Below, in pieces: positions 1 to 9,364 of a stretch of 64,000 nucleotides of DNA (the stretch's first letter is position 1; each line of letters opens with the position of its first letter). Both the position numbers and the translations under genes were made by a program. The DNA lies in contig CP036201.1 of assembly GCA_004299845.1 (NCBI GenBank), positions 1-64,000 on the forward strand, given 5' to 3'. Below the pieces are notes generated by a model. That model searched no databases, had not been told where the DNA came from, and worked only from the letters and a program-made list of their open reading frames with translations. The stretch is from Verrucomicrobia bacterium S94. GTDB taxonomy: Bacteria > Verrucomicrobiota > Kiritimatiellia > Kiritimatiellales > Pontiellaceae.

Positions 1-2283
1 GTCCATCACCGGCATCTGACAGTCCATCAGAATCACATCGTACATTCGGATTTGTACACGCTGAATGGCATCCTGACCATTGTCGGCGGTGTCCACTTCA
101 CAGCCGGCTTTGCGAAGAATGGCACTGGCGACCTTCTGGTTGACCAGATTGTCTTCGGCGAGCAGTATCTTAATCCCCGGTTTCTCCACGGTTTTGATTG
201 TGGTTCCCGCACTTTTGACGGAAATTGCACGGGAGGATGGCCTGAGTGTGAGATTGAAATAGAATGTGGAGCCGTGGCCATACGTGCTGATCACGCCGAT
301 TTTTCCGCCCATCAGCTCAACCAGCTGTTTGGTAATGGCCAGTCCGAGGCCGGTTCCTCCGTAGAGCCGTTTGGCTGATCCGTCGGCCTGGGTGAATTTT
401 TCAAAGACCTTCGGCTGAACCTCTTTGCTGATGCCGATACCGGTATCGATGACCTGAAAAAAGATTTCAGCTGCTTCCGGTGTTTTTTTGCGGCATTCAA
501 TATTGAGCGTAACCGAGCCGGTGTGTGTGAATTTCAGCGCGTTTCCGAGCAGGTTGACCAGCACCTGCTCAATCAGTCCCGCATCGCCAACGACATAGAG
601 CGGCACGTTTTCCTGACATTCGCACTTCAGCTGTACGCCGGAGCGGTCGGCCTGAGGTTTGAACATATAGAAAAGTGAATTACAGAGTTCCCGCAGATCA
701 AAGGCTGTTTCCCGGACGTCCATCTGTCCGGCTTCAATTTTTGAAATATCGAGCACATGGTTGATAATATTCAGCAGTCCGTTAGTGGATTGCAGGATGG
801 TGTCGAGGCAGTTGTTCTGTTCCCGGTTGAGCGGGGTATCCGACATCAGCTGAGCCATGCCGACGATGCCGTTGAGCGGTGTGCGGATTTCATGGCTCAT
901 ATTGGCGAGAAATTCGGATTTTGCATGATTGGCATTTTCTGCGGCTTCGCGCGCTTCCTCCGCCATTTTACGGGCCTGCTCCGCCATGTTGCGTGCGGCA
1001 ACCATCTTTTCCTCAGCCTCTTTGCGCAGCGTAATATCGCGTACGTGAAGCTGCAGTACGGTCTGTCCGTCAAGCTGCTGGAGAGCTCCGGTCATTTCGA
1101 TGGGGAAGACCCGGCCGTCAGCATCCAGCGTATAGCCTTCGCTTTTGGTGAGGGTGCCGGAGAACCACTGTTTCATGTTATGGTCGACTTCGGTGTGAAA
1201 ATCGGCGGGTACCAGATCGTGAATCGGCCGGTTTAGAAGGTCCTGCTTATTCATTTTGACAAACTGGCAGGCACGGTTGTTCACGGCCAGAACCTGCCCT
1301 TCGCGGCTGAGTACGAATACGGCATCCGGAGAATTTTCAAAAATCTGGCGCAGGCGCTCTTCGCTTTCGCGATACTGACGGGTTCGCTCGTCCACGCGGC
1401 GGGCGAGTTTACGGTTCCATAGCAGGATCAGTGCGATCACGGCCGCCACAACGCCGGCGGAACCGGAGGCTGTCGCAAGGATATATTTCACCGGCCAGAC
1501 ATTCCGGGCATATTCCGAGCCGAGCCATTTGGCCTGGATCCGGTTCAGTGTTCCGCTTCTGTGGGCATGGGAAATCCCCTTGTTGATAATGCTGAGCAGC
1601 TCCTCTTCGCCCTCCTTCACGGCCATGCACAGCTTTGCGGAATAGAGCGGCTCCCCGACAATTTTAAGCGGGATGTTTTCCGAGTTGTACATATGGTGCT
1701 GTGTGACGAGTTCATTGCCGATCATGGCATCAGCCGAATCGTCGAGCACGAGTTTGACGGCTTCTTCGGTGGAGGAAACAAATTTGATTTCACTCCGGAT
1801 ATTGTTTTTCTGGAGCACTTCCAGTGCGTGACCGGACGCCATAACGGCCACTTTCCGGTTATTGAGTGAATAAATATCCTGAATGTCTGTCCGGTCGCTC
1901 TTCACATAAAGGGTCACCGGTGTCATTTTGAGCGTCTGGGAAAAATCGAGCGTTTCGTCGTACCGTGGGGCATAATAGACACTCACAAGAACATCGGCCT
2001 CTCCGTTACGCATCATTTCAAGCGCTTTGTCCTGCGGGGCTGTCAGCATCCGGATTTTAAAGCCCATGTCTGCCGCCATCCACTGGGCCAGCTCCACATT
2101 AATTCCGGTAACGTGTTTTTTATGAACAAAATCGAACGGAACATGATCCGGTTGCGCTACAAAAACAATCTCGCCTTTTTCGGCCAGATATTTTTTTTCC
2201 TGCGCGCTCAGATCTGCAGCCTGAACGACCGTACTGCATACCAGCAGCACGAACCCGATAATTTTTAAAAAGACACTGTTCAT
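1..2283 (-). CDS. Hybrid sensor histidine kinase with periplasmic SBP_bac_3 sensor (partial, runs off left edge)
   Basis: Membrane two-component hybrid kinase; the reading frame is open for 761 codons from the ATG at 2283 to the window edge, so the C-terminus is missing. Order seen: signal peptide (about residues 1-23), an amino-acid-type solute-binding sensor domain (about 30-255), one membrane helix (about 262-285), PAS (about 305-420), short coiled coil, HisKA with the H box [10 protein letters not shown] (phospho-acceptor H464), HATPase_c with DTGIGI and GTGLGL, then a receiver beginning ILLAEDN with the phosphorylatable D754 in MDCQMP. This is the BvgS-like layout in which a periplasmic binding domain senses a small ligand. 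The ligand is unknown. It is transcribed away from the downstream GT4 gene, so no operon partner is visible in the window. Confidence 0.9.
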   Translation of the reverse strand, partial: MNSVFLKIIGFVLLVCSTVVQAADLSAQEKKYLAEKGEIVFVAQPDHVPFDFVHKKHVTGINVELAQWMAADMGFKIRMLTAPQDKALEMMRNGEADVLVSVYYAPRYDETLDFSQTLKMTPVTLYVKSDRTDIQDIYSLNNRKVAVMASGHALEVLQKNNIRSEIKFVSSTEEAVKLVLDDSADAMIGNELVTQHHMYNSENIPLKIVGEPLYSAKLCMAVKEGEEELLSIINKGISHAHRSGTLNRIQAKWLGSEYARNVWPVKYILATASGSAGVVAAVIALILLWNRKLARRVDERTRQYRESEERLRQIFENSPDAVFVLSREGQVLAVNNRACQFVKMNKQDLLNRPIHDLVPADFHTEVDHNMKQWFSGTLTKSEGYTLDADGRVFPIEMTGALQQLDGQTVLQLHVRDITLRKEAEEKMVAARNMAEQARKMAEEAREAAENANHAKSEFLANMSHEIRTPLNGIVGMAQLMSDTPLNREQNNCLDTILQSTNGLLNIINHVLDISKIEAGQMDVRETAFDLRELCNSLFYMFKPQADRSGVQLKCECQENVPLYVVGDAGLIEQVLVNLLGNALKFTHTGSVTLNIECRKKTPEAAEIFFQVIDTGIGISKEVQPKVFEKFTQADGSAKRLYGGTGLGLAITKQLVELMGGKIGVISTYGHGSTFYFNLTLRPSSRAISVKSAGTTIKTVEKPGIKILLAEDNLVNQKVASAILRKAGCEVDTADNGQDAIQRVQIRMYDVILMDCQMPVMD

Positions 2284-2398
2284 AAATAACCAAACGAAAC
2301 TAAACGTTCTAACAGACACTGTAATCTCTTATTTTATGAAAGTGTACCGATTTCGATTCTTTCACCCATAGAAAAAATGACGTACCTTTCCGGCCGTT

Positions 2399-3643
2399 AT
2401 GCCGAAGGTTCAAAAAGTAATTCATGTAACGCGACGTTTCACCCCGAAGAAATGGGGCGGAACAGAGCATGTGGTTTTCAGTATTTCGCGGGAGATGATG
2501 CGCCGAGGGATTTCAAATACGGTGTTCTGCACAGACATGCTGGCGACTTCCGGGACACAATGGTTCGGGAAAGTTCCGGTGAAACGCTTCCGGTACTGTT
2601 TTCCCTGGTTTTTTCTTTCACGAGCGGCCCGCAAAAAACTGGAATTGAAAGGCGGCAGTCCGTTATCGCTTCCGCTTTTTTTTGCGCTGCTGGCCGAGAA
2701 GGATATTTCACTCATTCACACCCACGTACAGAAACGGCTCGGCGGAATGGCCCGGACTGCGGCGCGCCTGAAAAAGATACCCTATGTCGTCAGTCTCCAC
2801 GGCGGTTTTTTTTCAGTGCCGCCGGAGCAGCTTGAAAAAATGACGGAACCGTTCCGCGGAAAACCGGAGTGGGGCAGGGTGTTCGGTGCGCTCTTGGGTT
2901 CACGCCGCGTGCTTGAAGATGCTGATGCCATTATCTGTGTCGGCCGGAACGAAGCCGAAGAGGCCGGGAAACGGTTTCCGGAGAAGCCGGTTTACTACCT
3001 GCCCAACGGCGTCGATGTCCGGCGTTTTTCGGAAGCCGACGGCGAGGCCTTCCGTAAAAAATACGGGTTCCGCCCTCAGGAAAAAATTGTGCTGTGCGTC
3101 TCCCGTATTGACTACCAGAAAAATCAGCTCGGACTGGTTCGTGCTTTTTCGGCCTTTGCTGAAAACCATCCTGATCATCGGCTGGTGCTGATCGGTCCGG
3201 TTACGGTGGAGGCCTATCGTGATACGCTGGAAAACGAGATTCAGACCTTGGGTCTTTCCGGTCGTGTGACCGTGATTGAAGGATTATCACCCCTCGATCC
3301 GCTGCTGCCCTCCGCCTATAAAGCGGCCGAAATGTTTGTTCTGCCTTCTGTGCACGAACCGTTCGGCATCGTGGTGCTCGAAGCCTGGGCGGCGGGAGTG
3401 CCCGTCGTTGCCAGCCGGGTCGGCGGAATTCCGGGATTTGTGGAGCATCGCAGGACTGCACTGCTGACGGAGCCCGGCGATGATGATGCTCTGCGGGAAG
3501 GCATGGAAATTCTCGCTGAAGATATTGCGTTGCGCAGTGATCTTTCGCGCTGCGCATTCGGCGAGGTGGCCACGACATATGACTGGTCGAAAATTACGGA
3601 TCGTTTACTGGTGGTTTATGAGGAAGTGATTGCCGGAAAATAA
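2399..3643 (+). CDS. Glycosyltransferase family 4 protein
   Basis: Cytoplasmic GT-B-fold retaining glycosyltransferase of 414 residues, the usual GT4 size. The N-terminal half carries the acceptor-side Rossmann domain with a WGGTEHVV glycine loop. The C-terminal half has the nucleotide-sugar domain with FVLPSVHEPFGIVVLEAW, the EX7E motif (E320, E328), followed by GVPVVAS and GIPGFV. It presumably adds a hexose to an envelope glycan or exopolysaccharide; donor and acceptor cannot be read from sequence. UDP-glucose dehydrogenase lies 370 bases downstream on the same strand, consistent with a surface polysaccharide role. A longer overlapping frame starting at 2377 is a shadow. Confidence 0.88.
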   Translation: MPKVQKVIHVTRRFTPKKWGGTEHVVFSISREMMRRGISNTVFCTDMLATSGTQWFGKVPVKRFRYCFPWFFLSRAARKKLELKGGSPLSLPLFFALLAEKDISLIHTHVQKRLGGMARTAARLKKIPYVVSLHGGFFSVPPEQLEKMTEPFRGKPEWGRVFGALLGSRRVLEDADAIICVGRNEAEEAGKRFPEKPVYYLPNGVDVRRFSEADGEAFRKKYGFRPQEKIVLCVSRIDYQKNQLGLVRAFSAFAENHPDHRLVLIGPVTVEAYRDTLENEIQTLGLSGRVTVIEGLSPLDPLLPSAYKAAEMFVLPSVHEPFGIVVLEAWAAGVPVVASRVGGIPGFVEHRRTALLTEPGDDDALREGMEILAEDIALRSDLSRCAFGEVATTYDWSKITDRLLVVYEEVIAGK

Positions 3644-3740
3644 GCTGGCCGGTCGTGTAAAAAACCACTTAAAGACTGGCGAATCCGATATGGAATCCGC
3701 ATATTTCCGGTTCCGCGTTCAGAAATAGAAGAGGAATAAC

Positions 3741-3992
3741 ATGCCGCATAAAGAAGTGAAAAAGTCGATCGGTGAATTAAAAGCCGAAGTGGAACAGACG
3801 CCGAAGGATACCCGCCGGTTTGAGGAAATCCTGCTTGATGCTCACGAAGGTCTGGAACGCTATACCCCCGAGGCCCTTCACGATTTTGCCGAAACGCTGA
3901 AGCGCGAGGCTACTGAGTTCGAAGTGGAACATCCGCAGATTGTCGCGTTGATTAACCATATCACCACGTCACTCAGCAATCTTGGAATTTAA
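3741..3992 (+). CDS. Small DUF4404-like protein
   Basis: An 83-residue, acidic, probably all-helical cytoplasmic protein. It has [10 protein letters not shown] near the start and a C-terminal [20 protein letters not shown] helix, which resembles the DUF4404 family (unknown function). A good ribosome site, agaggaataac, sits before the ATG. It is 17 bases upstream of UDP-glucose dehydrogenase and is likely co-transcribed with it. No catalytic motif is visible. Confidence 0.75.
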   Translation: MPHKEVKKSIGELKAEVEQTPKDTRRFEEILLDAHEGLERYTPEALHDFAETLKREATEFEVEHPQIVALINHITTSLSNLGI

Positions 3993-4009
3993 AACAGGAG
4001 AATGGTAGC

Positions 4010-5380
4010 ATGACTAAAATCTGTTGTATCGGTGCCGGCTATGTGGGAGGACCCACCATGGCCATGATTGCAAAAAAGTGTCCGCAGGTGCAGGTGACCG
4101 TGGTCGATATTAACGAAGCGCGGATTGCCGCATGGCAGACCGATGATCTTCCGATTTATGAGCCCGGACTGCTTGAAGTGGTGCAGGAAGCGCGGGGGCG
4201 CAATCTCTTCTTCTCTACGGATGTCGATCAGGGCATCAAAGATGCCGACATTATCTTTGTGAGTGTGAATACGCCCACCAAAACCTTCGGTGAAGGAGCC
4301 GGATGTGCTTCCGATCTGCAATACTGGGAACTCTGCGCGCGCCGGATTAAAGAGGTTTCCACCTCTGATAAAATCATTGTTGAAAAATCCACGCTGCCGG
4401 TTCGTACCGCTGAAGCGATGGAGCGCGTACTGCATGCCGGCGACAATCCGGTGCATTTTGAAGTGCTCTCCAATCCCGAGTTTCTTGCGGAAGGAACGGC
4501 CATTGAAGATCTGGAATGCCCCGACCGCGTGCTGATTGGCGGCCATCAGACGGAAAGCGGGCAGAAAGCCCTGCAGGCGCTGGTTGATATTTATGCGACC
4601 TGGATTCCCCGCGAACGCATTCTGACGACCAACGTCTGGTCATCGGAATTGTCCAAACTGACCGCCAATGCGTTTCTGGCTCAGCGCGTCAGCTCGATTA
4701 ATGCGATTTCCGCGCTGTGCGAAGCCACCGAAGCTGACGTGGGCGATGTGGCGCATGCTATTGGCAAAGACAGCCGGATCGGGCCGAAGTTTCTCAAGGC
4801 GTCTATCGGTTTCGGCGGATCGTGCTTTAAAAAGGATATTCTGAACCTGGTGTATCTCTGTGAAACCTATGGACTGACTGAGCCCGCCAACTACTGGCGT
4901 TCGGTTGTGACCATGAACGAATATCAGGAAGCCCGGTTTGTAACGACGATGCTGCACTCCATGTTCAATACCATTGCCAATAAGCGTATTGCCGTACTGG
5001 GTTTTGCCTTTAAGGCGGATACCGGCGACACGCGTGAAAGTCCGGCGATTAAAGTCTGCCGGAAACTGGCATCGGAACATGCATCCATTGTGGTTTCCGA
5101 TCCGAAGGCCATGGATAACGCCAGGCTGGAACTGCCCGAGCTGGCCGACGATATTGAATTCGAAGAAGATGTCTATAAAGCCTGCGCCGGAGCCCACGCT
5201 GTCGCCGTGCTGACTGACTGGGCGATTTATAAAGAGCTCGATTTTCAGCGCATTTACGATTCCATGCAGAAGCCCGCTTTCATTTTCGATGGCCGTAATA
5301 TGCTGGATCACGATGCGCTCTATCAAATGGGCTTTGAGGTTTATTCCATCGGTAAAGGCTACAGATCCCATCTTAAATAG
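4010..5380 (+). CDS. ugd: UDP-glucose 6-dehydrogenase
   Basis: NAD-dependent four-electron oxidation of UDP-glucose to UDP-glucuronate, a precursor for surface polysaccharides. The 456 residues contain the N-terminal dinucleotide loop GAGYVGGPT (residues 8-16), the central SVNTPT and EKSTLPV motifs, the catalytic cysteine in FGGSCFKKD (C272), and the C-terminal UDP-binding domain with [17 protein letters not shown]. The GGPT loop, the TKTFGEGAG stretch and the length resemble the longer animal/plant-type UGDH class more than the shorter enterobacterial Ugd. It follows the DUF4404-like gene and a hairpin terminator follows it. Confidence 0.95.
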   Translation: MTKICCIGAGYVGGPTMAMIAKKCPQVQVTVVDINEARIAAWQTDDLPIYEPGLLEVVQEARGRNLFFSTDVDQGIKDADIIFVSVNTPTKTFGEGAGCASDLQYWELCARRIKEVSTSDKIIVEKSTLPVRTAEAMERVLHAGDNPVHFEVLSNPEFLAEGTAIEDLECPDRVLIGGHQTESGQKALQALVDIYATWIPRERILTTNVWSSELSKLTANAFLAQRVSSINAISALCEATEADVGDVAHAIGKDSRIGPKFLKASIGFGGSCFKKDILNLVYLCETYGLTEPANYWRSVVTMNEYQEARFVTTMLHSMFNTIANKRIAVLGFAFKADTGDTRESPAIKVCRKLASEHASIVVSDPKAMDNARLELPELADDIEFEEDVYKACAGAHAVAVLTDWAIYKELDFQRIYDSMQKPAFIFDGRNMLDHDALYQMGFEVYSIGKGYRSHLK

Positions 5381-5453
5381 AGCCGTATGATCCGTCGAAG
5401 GCGGGCAGTATGACATAAATATATTACAGGCTTTCGGGTCGTGTAATCTGAAA

Positions 5454-5480
5454 AAGGGCTTCCTGCCGCAGGAAGCCCTT
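5454..5480 (+). terminator. Hairpin terminator after UDP-glucose dehydrogenase
   Basis: A perfect 12-bp stem (aagggcttcctg / caggaagccctt) with a ccg loop lies 74 bases after the stop codon. The T-tract is weak (ttattt), so termination may be incomplete. Confidence 0.6.
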
Positions 5481-5516
5481 ATTTGCGGATTTGTCCAGCG
5501 GACTGCTCCGGAGTAC

Positions 5517-5538
5517 GTTTGTTCTGTACTGAACAAAC
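5517..5538. promoter_or_regulatory. Inverted repeat upstream of the first sulfatase
   Basis: A perfect 8-bp inverted repeat, GTTTGTTC-N6-GAACAAAC, ends 11 bases before the sulfatase start. The overlapping GTAC-GTTT-GTTC also fits loosely the GGAC-N4-GTCC site seen before other polysaccharide genes here. It could be an operator or a leader hairpin over the ribosome site. Confidence 0.4.
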
Positions 5539-5549
5539 AGGGAGACCCT

Positions 5550-7091
5550 ATGCATAAACTGATTTTACTGTGTTGTTTCATGTCCGGACTCGTGTCGGCA
5601 GAGCGGCCGAACTTTGTTTTTATTCTGGCCGATGATCTCGGCTATATGGACCTCGGTTACAACGGTAGTACGTTTTATGAAACGCCGAATATCGATGCCC
5701 TGGCGGAAAAAGGGATGCGGTTTGATCAGGGCTATGCCGCATGTCAGGTCTGCAGTCCGTCACGCGCGAGTATCATGCTGGGGAAAACGCCGGCGCGTCA
5801 TAACATCACGCAATGGATCGGTTCCGCGTGGGGAATGGACTGGAATCGGCATGATCCGGTGCTTCCGGTTGAATATGCGTGGAATCTGCCGCACGAAGAT
5901 ACAACCCTTGCTGAAGCGCTGCGCGATGCCGGGTATACCACTTTTTTTGCCGGTAAATGGCATCTGGGGTCTAAAGGGTCCTGGCCGGAAGACCATGGTT
6001 TCATGATCAATAAGGGCGGCTGGGATGCCGGAGGGCCGAGGGGCGGTTATTTTTCGCCGTATGAAAACCCGAATCTGGAAGACGGTCCTGACGGGGAATC
6101 CCTGACCTTGAGGCTGGCGGAAGAGACGGCGTCTTTTATTGAATCCAACGGGGATCAACCCTTTCTGGCTTTTCTTTCGTTTTATGCCGTGCACGGTCCC
6201 ATTCAGACGACAGAGGCCTTATGCCGTAAATATCAGGAAAAAGCGGCGGAAATGGGCCTGGCTGAAACGCGCTTTAAATTCGACCGGCGGCTGCCGGTCC
6301 GGCAGGTGCAGGATAATCCGATTTATGCGGGCATGATGGAAACGCTCGATGATGCCGTCGGGATCGTGATGCGGAAACTCGAAGAAACCGGGCTCGATAA
6401 AAATACAGTCGTGATTTTCACTTCCGACAACGGCGGTGTTTCTTCCGGCGATGCGTTTTCAACCAGTCTGCTGCCGTTGCGCGGCGGAAAAGGCCGGCAG
6501 TGGGAAGGGGGGATCCGGGAACCTTTTATTATTCATGTGCCCGGCATGACGAAGCCGGGATCGGTGTCGGATGTTCCCGTCATCGGGATGGATTTTTATC
6601 CCACCATGCTGGAGTTGGCGGGGCTTCCGCTGAAGCCGGAACAGCATGTTGACGGGGTCAGTCTGGTTCCGGTGCTGAAAGGCGGCAGAATTAAAGAGCG
6701 GGATCTGTTCTGGCACTATCCGCATTACGGCAACCAGGGCGGAGAGCCGTCGTCCATTATCCGCTCCGGCAACTGGAAGCTGATCTACTATCACGAAGAC
6801 GGCCGCTACGAACTCTACAATCTTTCACAGGACATTGGCGAGCAGACCGACGTTGCCGGCCGGTATCCGGAAAGGGTAGCCGAACTCCGGAAAAAACTGT
6901 CCCGCTGGTTCGTGGAAACCGGCGCAACGTTTCCGGCTCGGGATCCGCGTTTTGATCCGGATAAATTTGATGAAAAAATTGAGCGCGCCCGGACGGAAGG
7001 GATGCAGCGTCTTGAACGTCAGCACGCTGATTTTCTGGATAAAACGAAAAAGCCCAGCCCCGATTGGTGGGGCAGTGCGAAAGATGAATGA
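5550..7091 (+). CDS. Secreted formylglycine-dependent sulfatase (S1 family)
   Basis: Exported sulfatase of 513 residues that would remove sulfate esters from algal galactans. It has a signal peptide (about residues 1-17, ending LVSA) and the N-terminal metal site ADDLGYMDLG. The active-site signature CSPSR (C68) is the cysteine converted to formylglycine by an anaerobic-type or FGE maturase, which is not in this window. GKWHLG and TSDNGG supply further metal and sulfate ligands, with a C-terminal subdomain at about 400-513. It is transcribed toward the GH16 agarase and ends in a shared inverted repeat. Exact S1 subfamily and substrate cannot be assigned by eye. Confidence 0.93.
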   Translation: MHKLILLCCFMSGLVSAERPNFVFILADDLGYMDLGYNGSTFYETPNIDALAEKGMRFDQGYAACQVCSPSRASIMLGKTPARHNITQWIGSAWGMDWNRHDPVLPVEYAWNLPHEDTTLAEALRDAGYTTFFAGKWHLGSKGSWPEDHGFMINKGGWDAGGPRGGYFSPYENPNLEDGPDGESLTLRLAEETASFIESNGDQPFLAFLSFYAVHGPIQTTEALCRKYQEKAAEMGLAETRFKFDRRLPVRQVQDNPIYAGMMETLDDAVGIVMRKLEETGLDKNTVVIFTSDNGGVSSGDAFSTSLLPLRGGKGRQWEGGIREPFIIHVPGMTKPGSVSDVPVIGMDFYPTMLELAGLPLKPEQHVDGVSLVPVLKGGRIKERDLFWHYPHYGNQGGEPSSIIRSGNWKLIYYHEDGRYELYNLSQDIGEQTDVAGRYPERVAELRKKLSRWFVETGATFPARDPRFDPDKFDEKIERARTEGMQRLERQHADFLDKTKKPSPDWWGSAKDE

Positions 7092-7157
7092 TCCACAGAT
7101 TTCACGGATTAGAGGGATTATTCAGTTCGTCTGTGGAAATCCGTGAAATCTGTGGAT
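7091..7157. repeat. Long inverted repeat between convergent sulfatase and agarase genes
   Basis: Perfect 20-bp arms (7091-7110 and 7138-7157) around a 27-base loop. The left arm overlaps the last base of the sulfatase stop. The whole element is read through as the last residues of the agarase. It may act as a bidirectional terminator. The text (atccacagatttcacggatt) resembles short dispersed intergenic repeats seen in related phyla. Confidence 0.75.
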
Positions 7158-8061
7158 TACTTATCCCGGCCTGGACGGGTTTATAGACCCGGATCCAGTC
7201 GACGCGGTAGGTGTGGGCCTCTTTGTTTTCCAGTTCCTTATCCGAGGGCGTGATCTTCTGGCTGGACCGCCATTCCTGATCTTCGACGTTGATAATGATG
7301 TCCATCTTTTTATTCAGGCCGGTTCCGCCGGTGAATCCATTCGGATCGATGACGTTTTCGCCGGAAACTGAGCGGACGAGTTTTCCATCCACATAATAAT
7401 CCAGATTCCACGGATCTTTCCAATGCACGCCGATCCGGTGGAAATCCTCCCGCCACGGTTTTTCATTGTAGAGCCAGCTGCCGTCATCCTTCGGCTGATA
7501 ATCCTGAAACGGGTCGCGGATAAAAACGTGATGGCTCAGATGCAGCCGGTGTGAAAACCAGGTCTGATCCGCGTCGGCATTTTCCGACCAGTCGGCGCCA
7601 TAGGCTTCGAGAATGTCGATCTCCTGCGTGGAATCGCGGCTCAGCATCCAGACATCGGACGCCAGCACCGAATTGCTGATTTTTGCCCGGGCCTCTATAA
7701 AAAGCGGATAATGCACCTCTGTATTGGATGAGATGCAGCCTGTATTAACCTTCTTCAGGCCGTTGTGCATGATCCGGGATGCGGGAATTTCAAGACATCC
7801 GTTGGTCACAATGACGTGATCCCGGTCCCAGAGGGTCAGACCGGGGCCGGACCACGGGTGGTGATAAAAATCGATCCACTTGTCAAAAAGCCGGCTTCGG
7901 CCTTCTTCTACCGGATGGGTGTAATTGAAATCGTCTGACTGCGGCTGCAGTTCCCAGACCCTGTTGGTTCCGGCCGGGGCCGGAACCGGAATATCTTTCC
8001 AGTCATTGGAAAGCACCGTGGTGCAGAGCAGAGAAGCCGCTATAAAAAGAGGTGTTTTCAT
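7102..8061 (-). CDS. Secreted GH16 beta-agarase
   Basis: Endo-hydrolase of the beta-1,4 bonds of agarose, 319 residues, with a signal peptide (about 1-18). The jelly-roll catalytic domain starts at WELQPQSDDFNY and carries the GH16 catalytic motif E147-I-D149-I-L-E152 in QEIDILEAYGAD. WSGPGLTLW, LSHHVFIRDPFQDYQP and MDIIINVEDQEW match agarase-type GH16 (subfamily 16-like by memory, inference). There is no attached binding module. The C-terminal twenty or so residues are encoded by the inverted repeat at 7091-7157 and look non-native. A perfect palindrome sits 34 bases upstream of the start. Confidence 0.92.
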   Translation of the reverse strand: MKTPLFIAASLLCTTVLSNDWKDIPVPAPAGTNRVWELQPQSDDFNYTHPVEEGRSRLFDKWIDFYHHPWSGPGLTLWDRDHVIVTNGCLEIPASRIMHNGLKKVNTGCISSNTEVHYPLFIEARAKISNSVLASDVWMLSRDSTQEIDILEAYGADWSENADADQTWFSHRLHLSHHVFIRDPFQDYQPKDDGSWLYNEKPWREDFHRIGVHWKDPWNLDYYVDGKLVRSVSGENVIDPNGFTGGTGLNKKMDIIINVEDQEWRSSQKITPSDKELENKEAHTYRVDWIRVYKPVQAGISNPQISRISTDELNNPSNP

Positions 8062-8094
8062 CCGACCAAATTAAAGGCTCTGCCCGTTTGTGTC

Positions 8095-8114
8095 TATCGG
8101 ACTATCGTCCGATA
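8095..8114 (-). promoter_or_regulatory. Perfect palindrome, putative operator of the GH16 agarase
   Basis: TATCGGAC-TATC-GTCCGATA, an 8-bp perfect inverted repeat with a 4-base spacer. It is the best example of a GGAC-N4-GTCCGATA site that recurs upstream of at least seven other units in this window. It lies 34 bases before the agarase start codon. Confidence 0.6.
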
Positions 8115-8118
8115 TGGA

Positions 8119-8340
8119 TCATAAACCTGTAGCATTGACAGAAAGTAACTGTGCTGCGGGCACAGCGCGTAGCGTTGCACGTAGGAACAACCTGTCGTTT
8201 TCAAGCTGAACAGGGTCGAGTGCGCTTTTTGGAATGATACCTTCTATGACTAACCTCTCAGCTTCGGCAGCATGAGCTGTTGCGATTGTGTTAATTTGTG
8301 TTCCGTTTTCATATGCGTGGAGTGTACGCGCTGTCTCCAT
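8119..8340 (-). CDS. Small hypothetical protein
   Basis: A 73-residue protein whose ATG lies 7 bases after the stop of the winged-helix regulator gene, so the two are probably translated together. No family recognised. No signal peptide or membrane helix. It is the first unit of an AT-richer accessory island. Confidence 0.45.
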   Translation of the reverse strand: METARTLHAYENGTQINTIATAHAAEAERLVIEGIIPKSALDPVQLENDRLFLRATLRAVPAAQLLSVNATGL

Positions 8341-8347
8341 GTTAGTG

Positions 8348-8752
8348 TTATCTCACCCAGCTATCCGCTGGTTTGTAGTGTTTCGGCAAATGCATGCTGT
8401 CGTCGAAAATAGCCATCGCGTTGTCCAGAAACGCCAACGCTTTCTGTGTCGGTTCGAAAGTGGTCGTCCCGCGTCCGTTTTTTGTGTTAGGTACGATAGT
8501 TATAGCGCCAAACTCTTCCAGCTGTTTAGAGCCTCGTGACACAGCGGAACGGGTCAATCCTACGGTGTTGGTGAGTTCTGCAGACGTGTTGATACCGTCA
8601 AGGATCAGCCCGAGCAGGCGAAGTCGTTCAAACGCCATCGACGGACTCCATGTTAAGGCGACAAGCTCATGGTAATTCGCCAAGATAGATGCACTTTTCT
8701 TTTGGGCATCTGACATGTTCTCGCTTATTCGTATTCCGCTGTGTTTTTTCAT
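8348..8752 (-). CDS. Winged helix-turn-helix transcriptional regulator (MarR-like)
   Basis: A 134-residue DNA-binding protein. The core (about residues 38-110) has the helix-turn-helix pattern LTNTVGLTRSAVSRGSKQLEEFGAI, given here in outline: a helix, TVGLTRSAVSRG as recognition helix, then a wing with NGRGTTTFEPT. A clear ribosome site (aaggag, 9 bases spacing) fixes the start. It lies upstream of the 73-residue gene. Because it borders degraded insertion elements it is probably acquired. The ligand and targets are unknown. Confidence 0.7.
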   Translation of the reverse strand: MKKHSGIRISENMSDAQKKSASILANYHELVALTWSPSMAFERLRLLGLILDGINTSAELTNTVGLTRSAVSRGSKQLEEFGAITIVPNTKNGRGTTTFEPTQKALAFLDNAMAIFDDSMHLPKHYKPADSWVR

Positions 8753-8927
8753 ATTTAGTTGCTCCTTGTTGTTTACGTTATTACTTCGTTCATTATGTAA
8801 AGTCTATGATGGTGTTGCAATGGTGCTTCGTTAAAAAAAAAGGCACATGCATAGAGAGAGATAGAGAGAGCGTGTTAACTGGAGAAGGGCACTCAATGGC
8901 CTTCTTCGTGGTTGCTTGTTTCTGTAT

Positions 8928-9176
8928 TTATTCTTCGCCGGTTTCTTCGACAATACCTACTTCAATCAGGTCTTGGATAATAGCGCGGCAAACTTCAAAC
9001 CACTGGTGCGCTACAGGTTTGAAGCTTAGAACTGCATCAACTCCGATAAGTTTTCTTCAGCTATGTGGATCGTGTGCGGCAAACTCTTCGATGGCCTCTT
9101 TGCTGCGTCCGTCGAATGCCGCACCAAATACGTTTTCATCTTTATGAGCATCAATTTCTACGTATACTTTCTCCAT
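8928..9176 (-). pseudogene. IS110-type transposase 5' fragment joined to an unrelated broken reading frame
   Basis: From the ATG at 9176 the first 24 or so codons (MEKVYVEIDAHKDENVFGAA) match the start of the IS110 transposase at 10710. Homology then stops. The frame continues into RSKEAIEEFAAHDPHS, a TGA, and a further in-frame stretch ending ETGEE before TAA at 8928. The second part is not recognised. A chimera formed by deletion is the simplest reading. The first aspartate of the DEDD nuclease (EIDAHKDENV) is still present. Confidence 0.65.
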
Positions 9177-9348
9177 GGCGTGTCCTTTGGTTTGAACCTG
9201 AGTATTCAATTACGGATAGGCTCCGGTTTATCTCTCGAAAGAGAACGCCCTGCGTCCGGAGCTGCCCGTGGAACTCCCGATGGCACGCCTCTTGATTTAA
9301 TTTAAAGGAAAATAGACCGAAGCGCCATCAACTGCAGGCATAAGGTCT
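9177..9348 (-). ncRNA. Structured leader of IS110 copy A, bridge-RNA-like
   Basis: This is the noncoding stretch between the transposase start and the conserved outer end (aaggtct at 9342-9348). It is related to copies B and C. On either strand it forms an outer stem CTCCGG/CCGGAG (9221-9226 with 9256-9261) enclosing TCTCT-CGAA-AGAGA (9231-9244). In IS110-group elements this region encodes the bridge RNA. That role here is inference. Confidence 0.5.
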
Positions 9349-9364
9349 AGGAAGGATAAGAAAT

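Noticed and set aside
8840-8880. Possible CRISPR or microsatellite (agagagagatagagagag)
   Set aside because: Only a short low-complexity stretch; no spaced repeats anywhere in the window.
9100-9125. TGA in the copy A remnant as a selenocysteine codon
   Set aside because: No SECIS-like hairpin directly after it, and the transposase part is already truncated. Decay is simpler.
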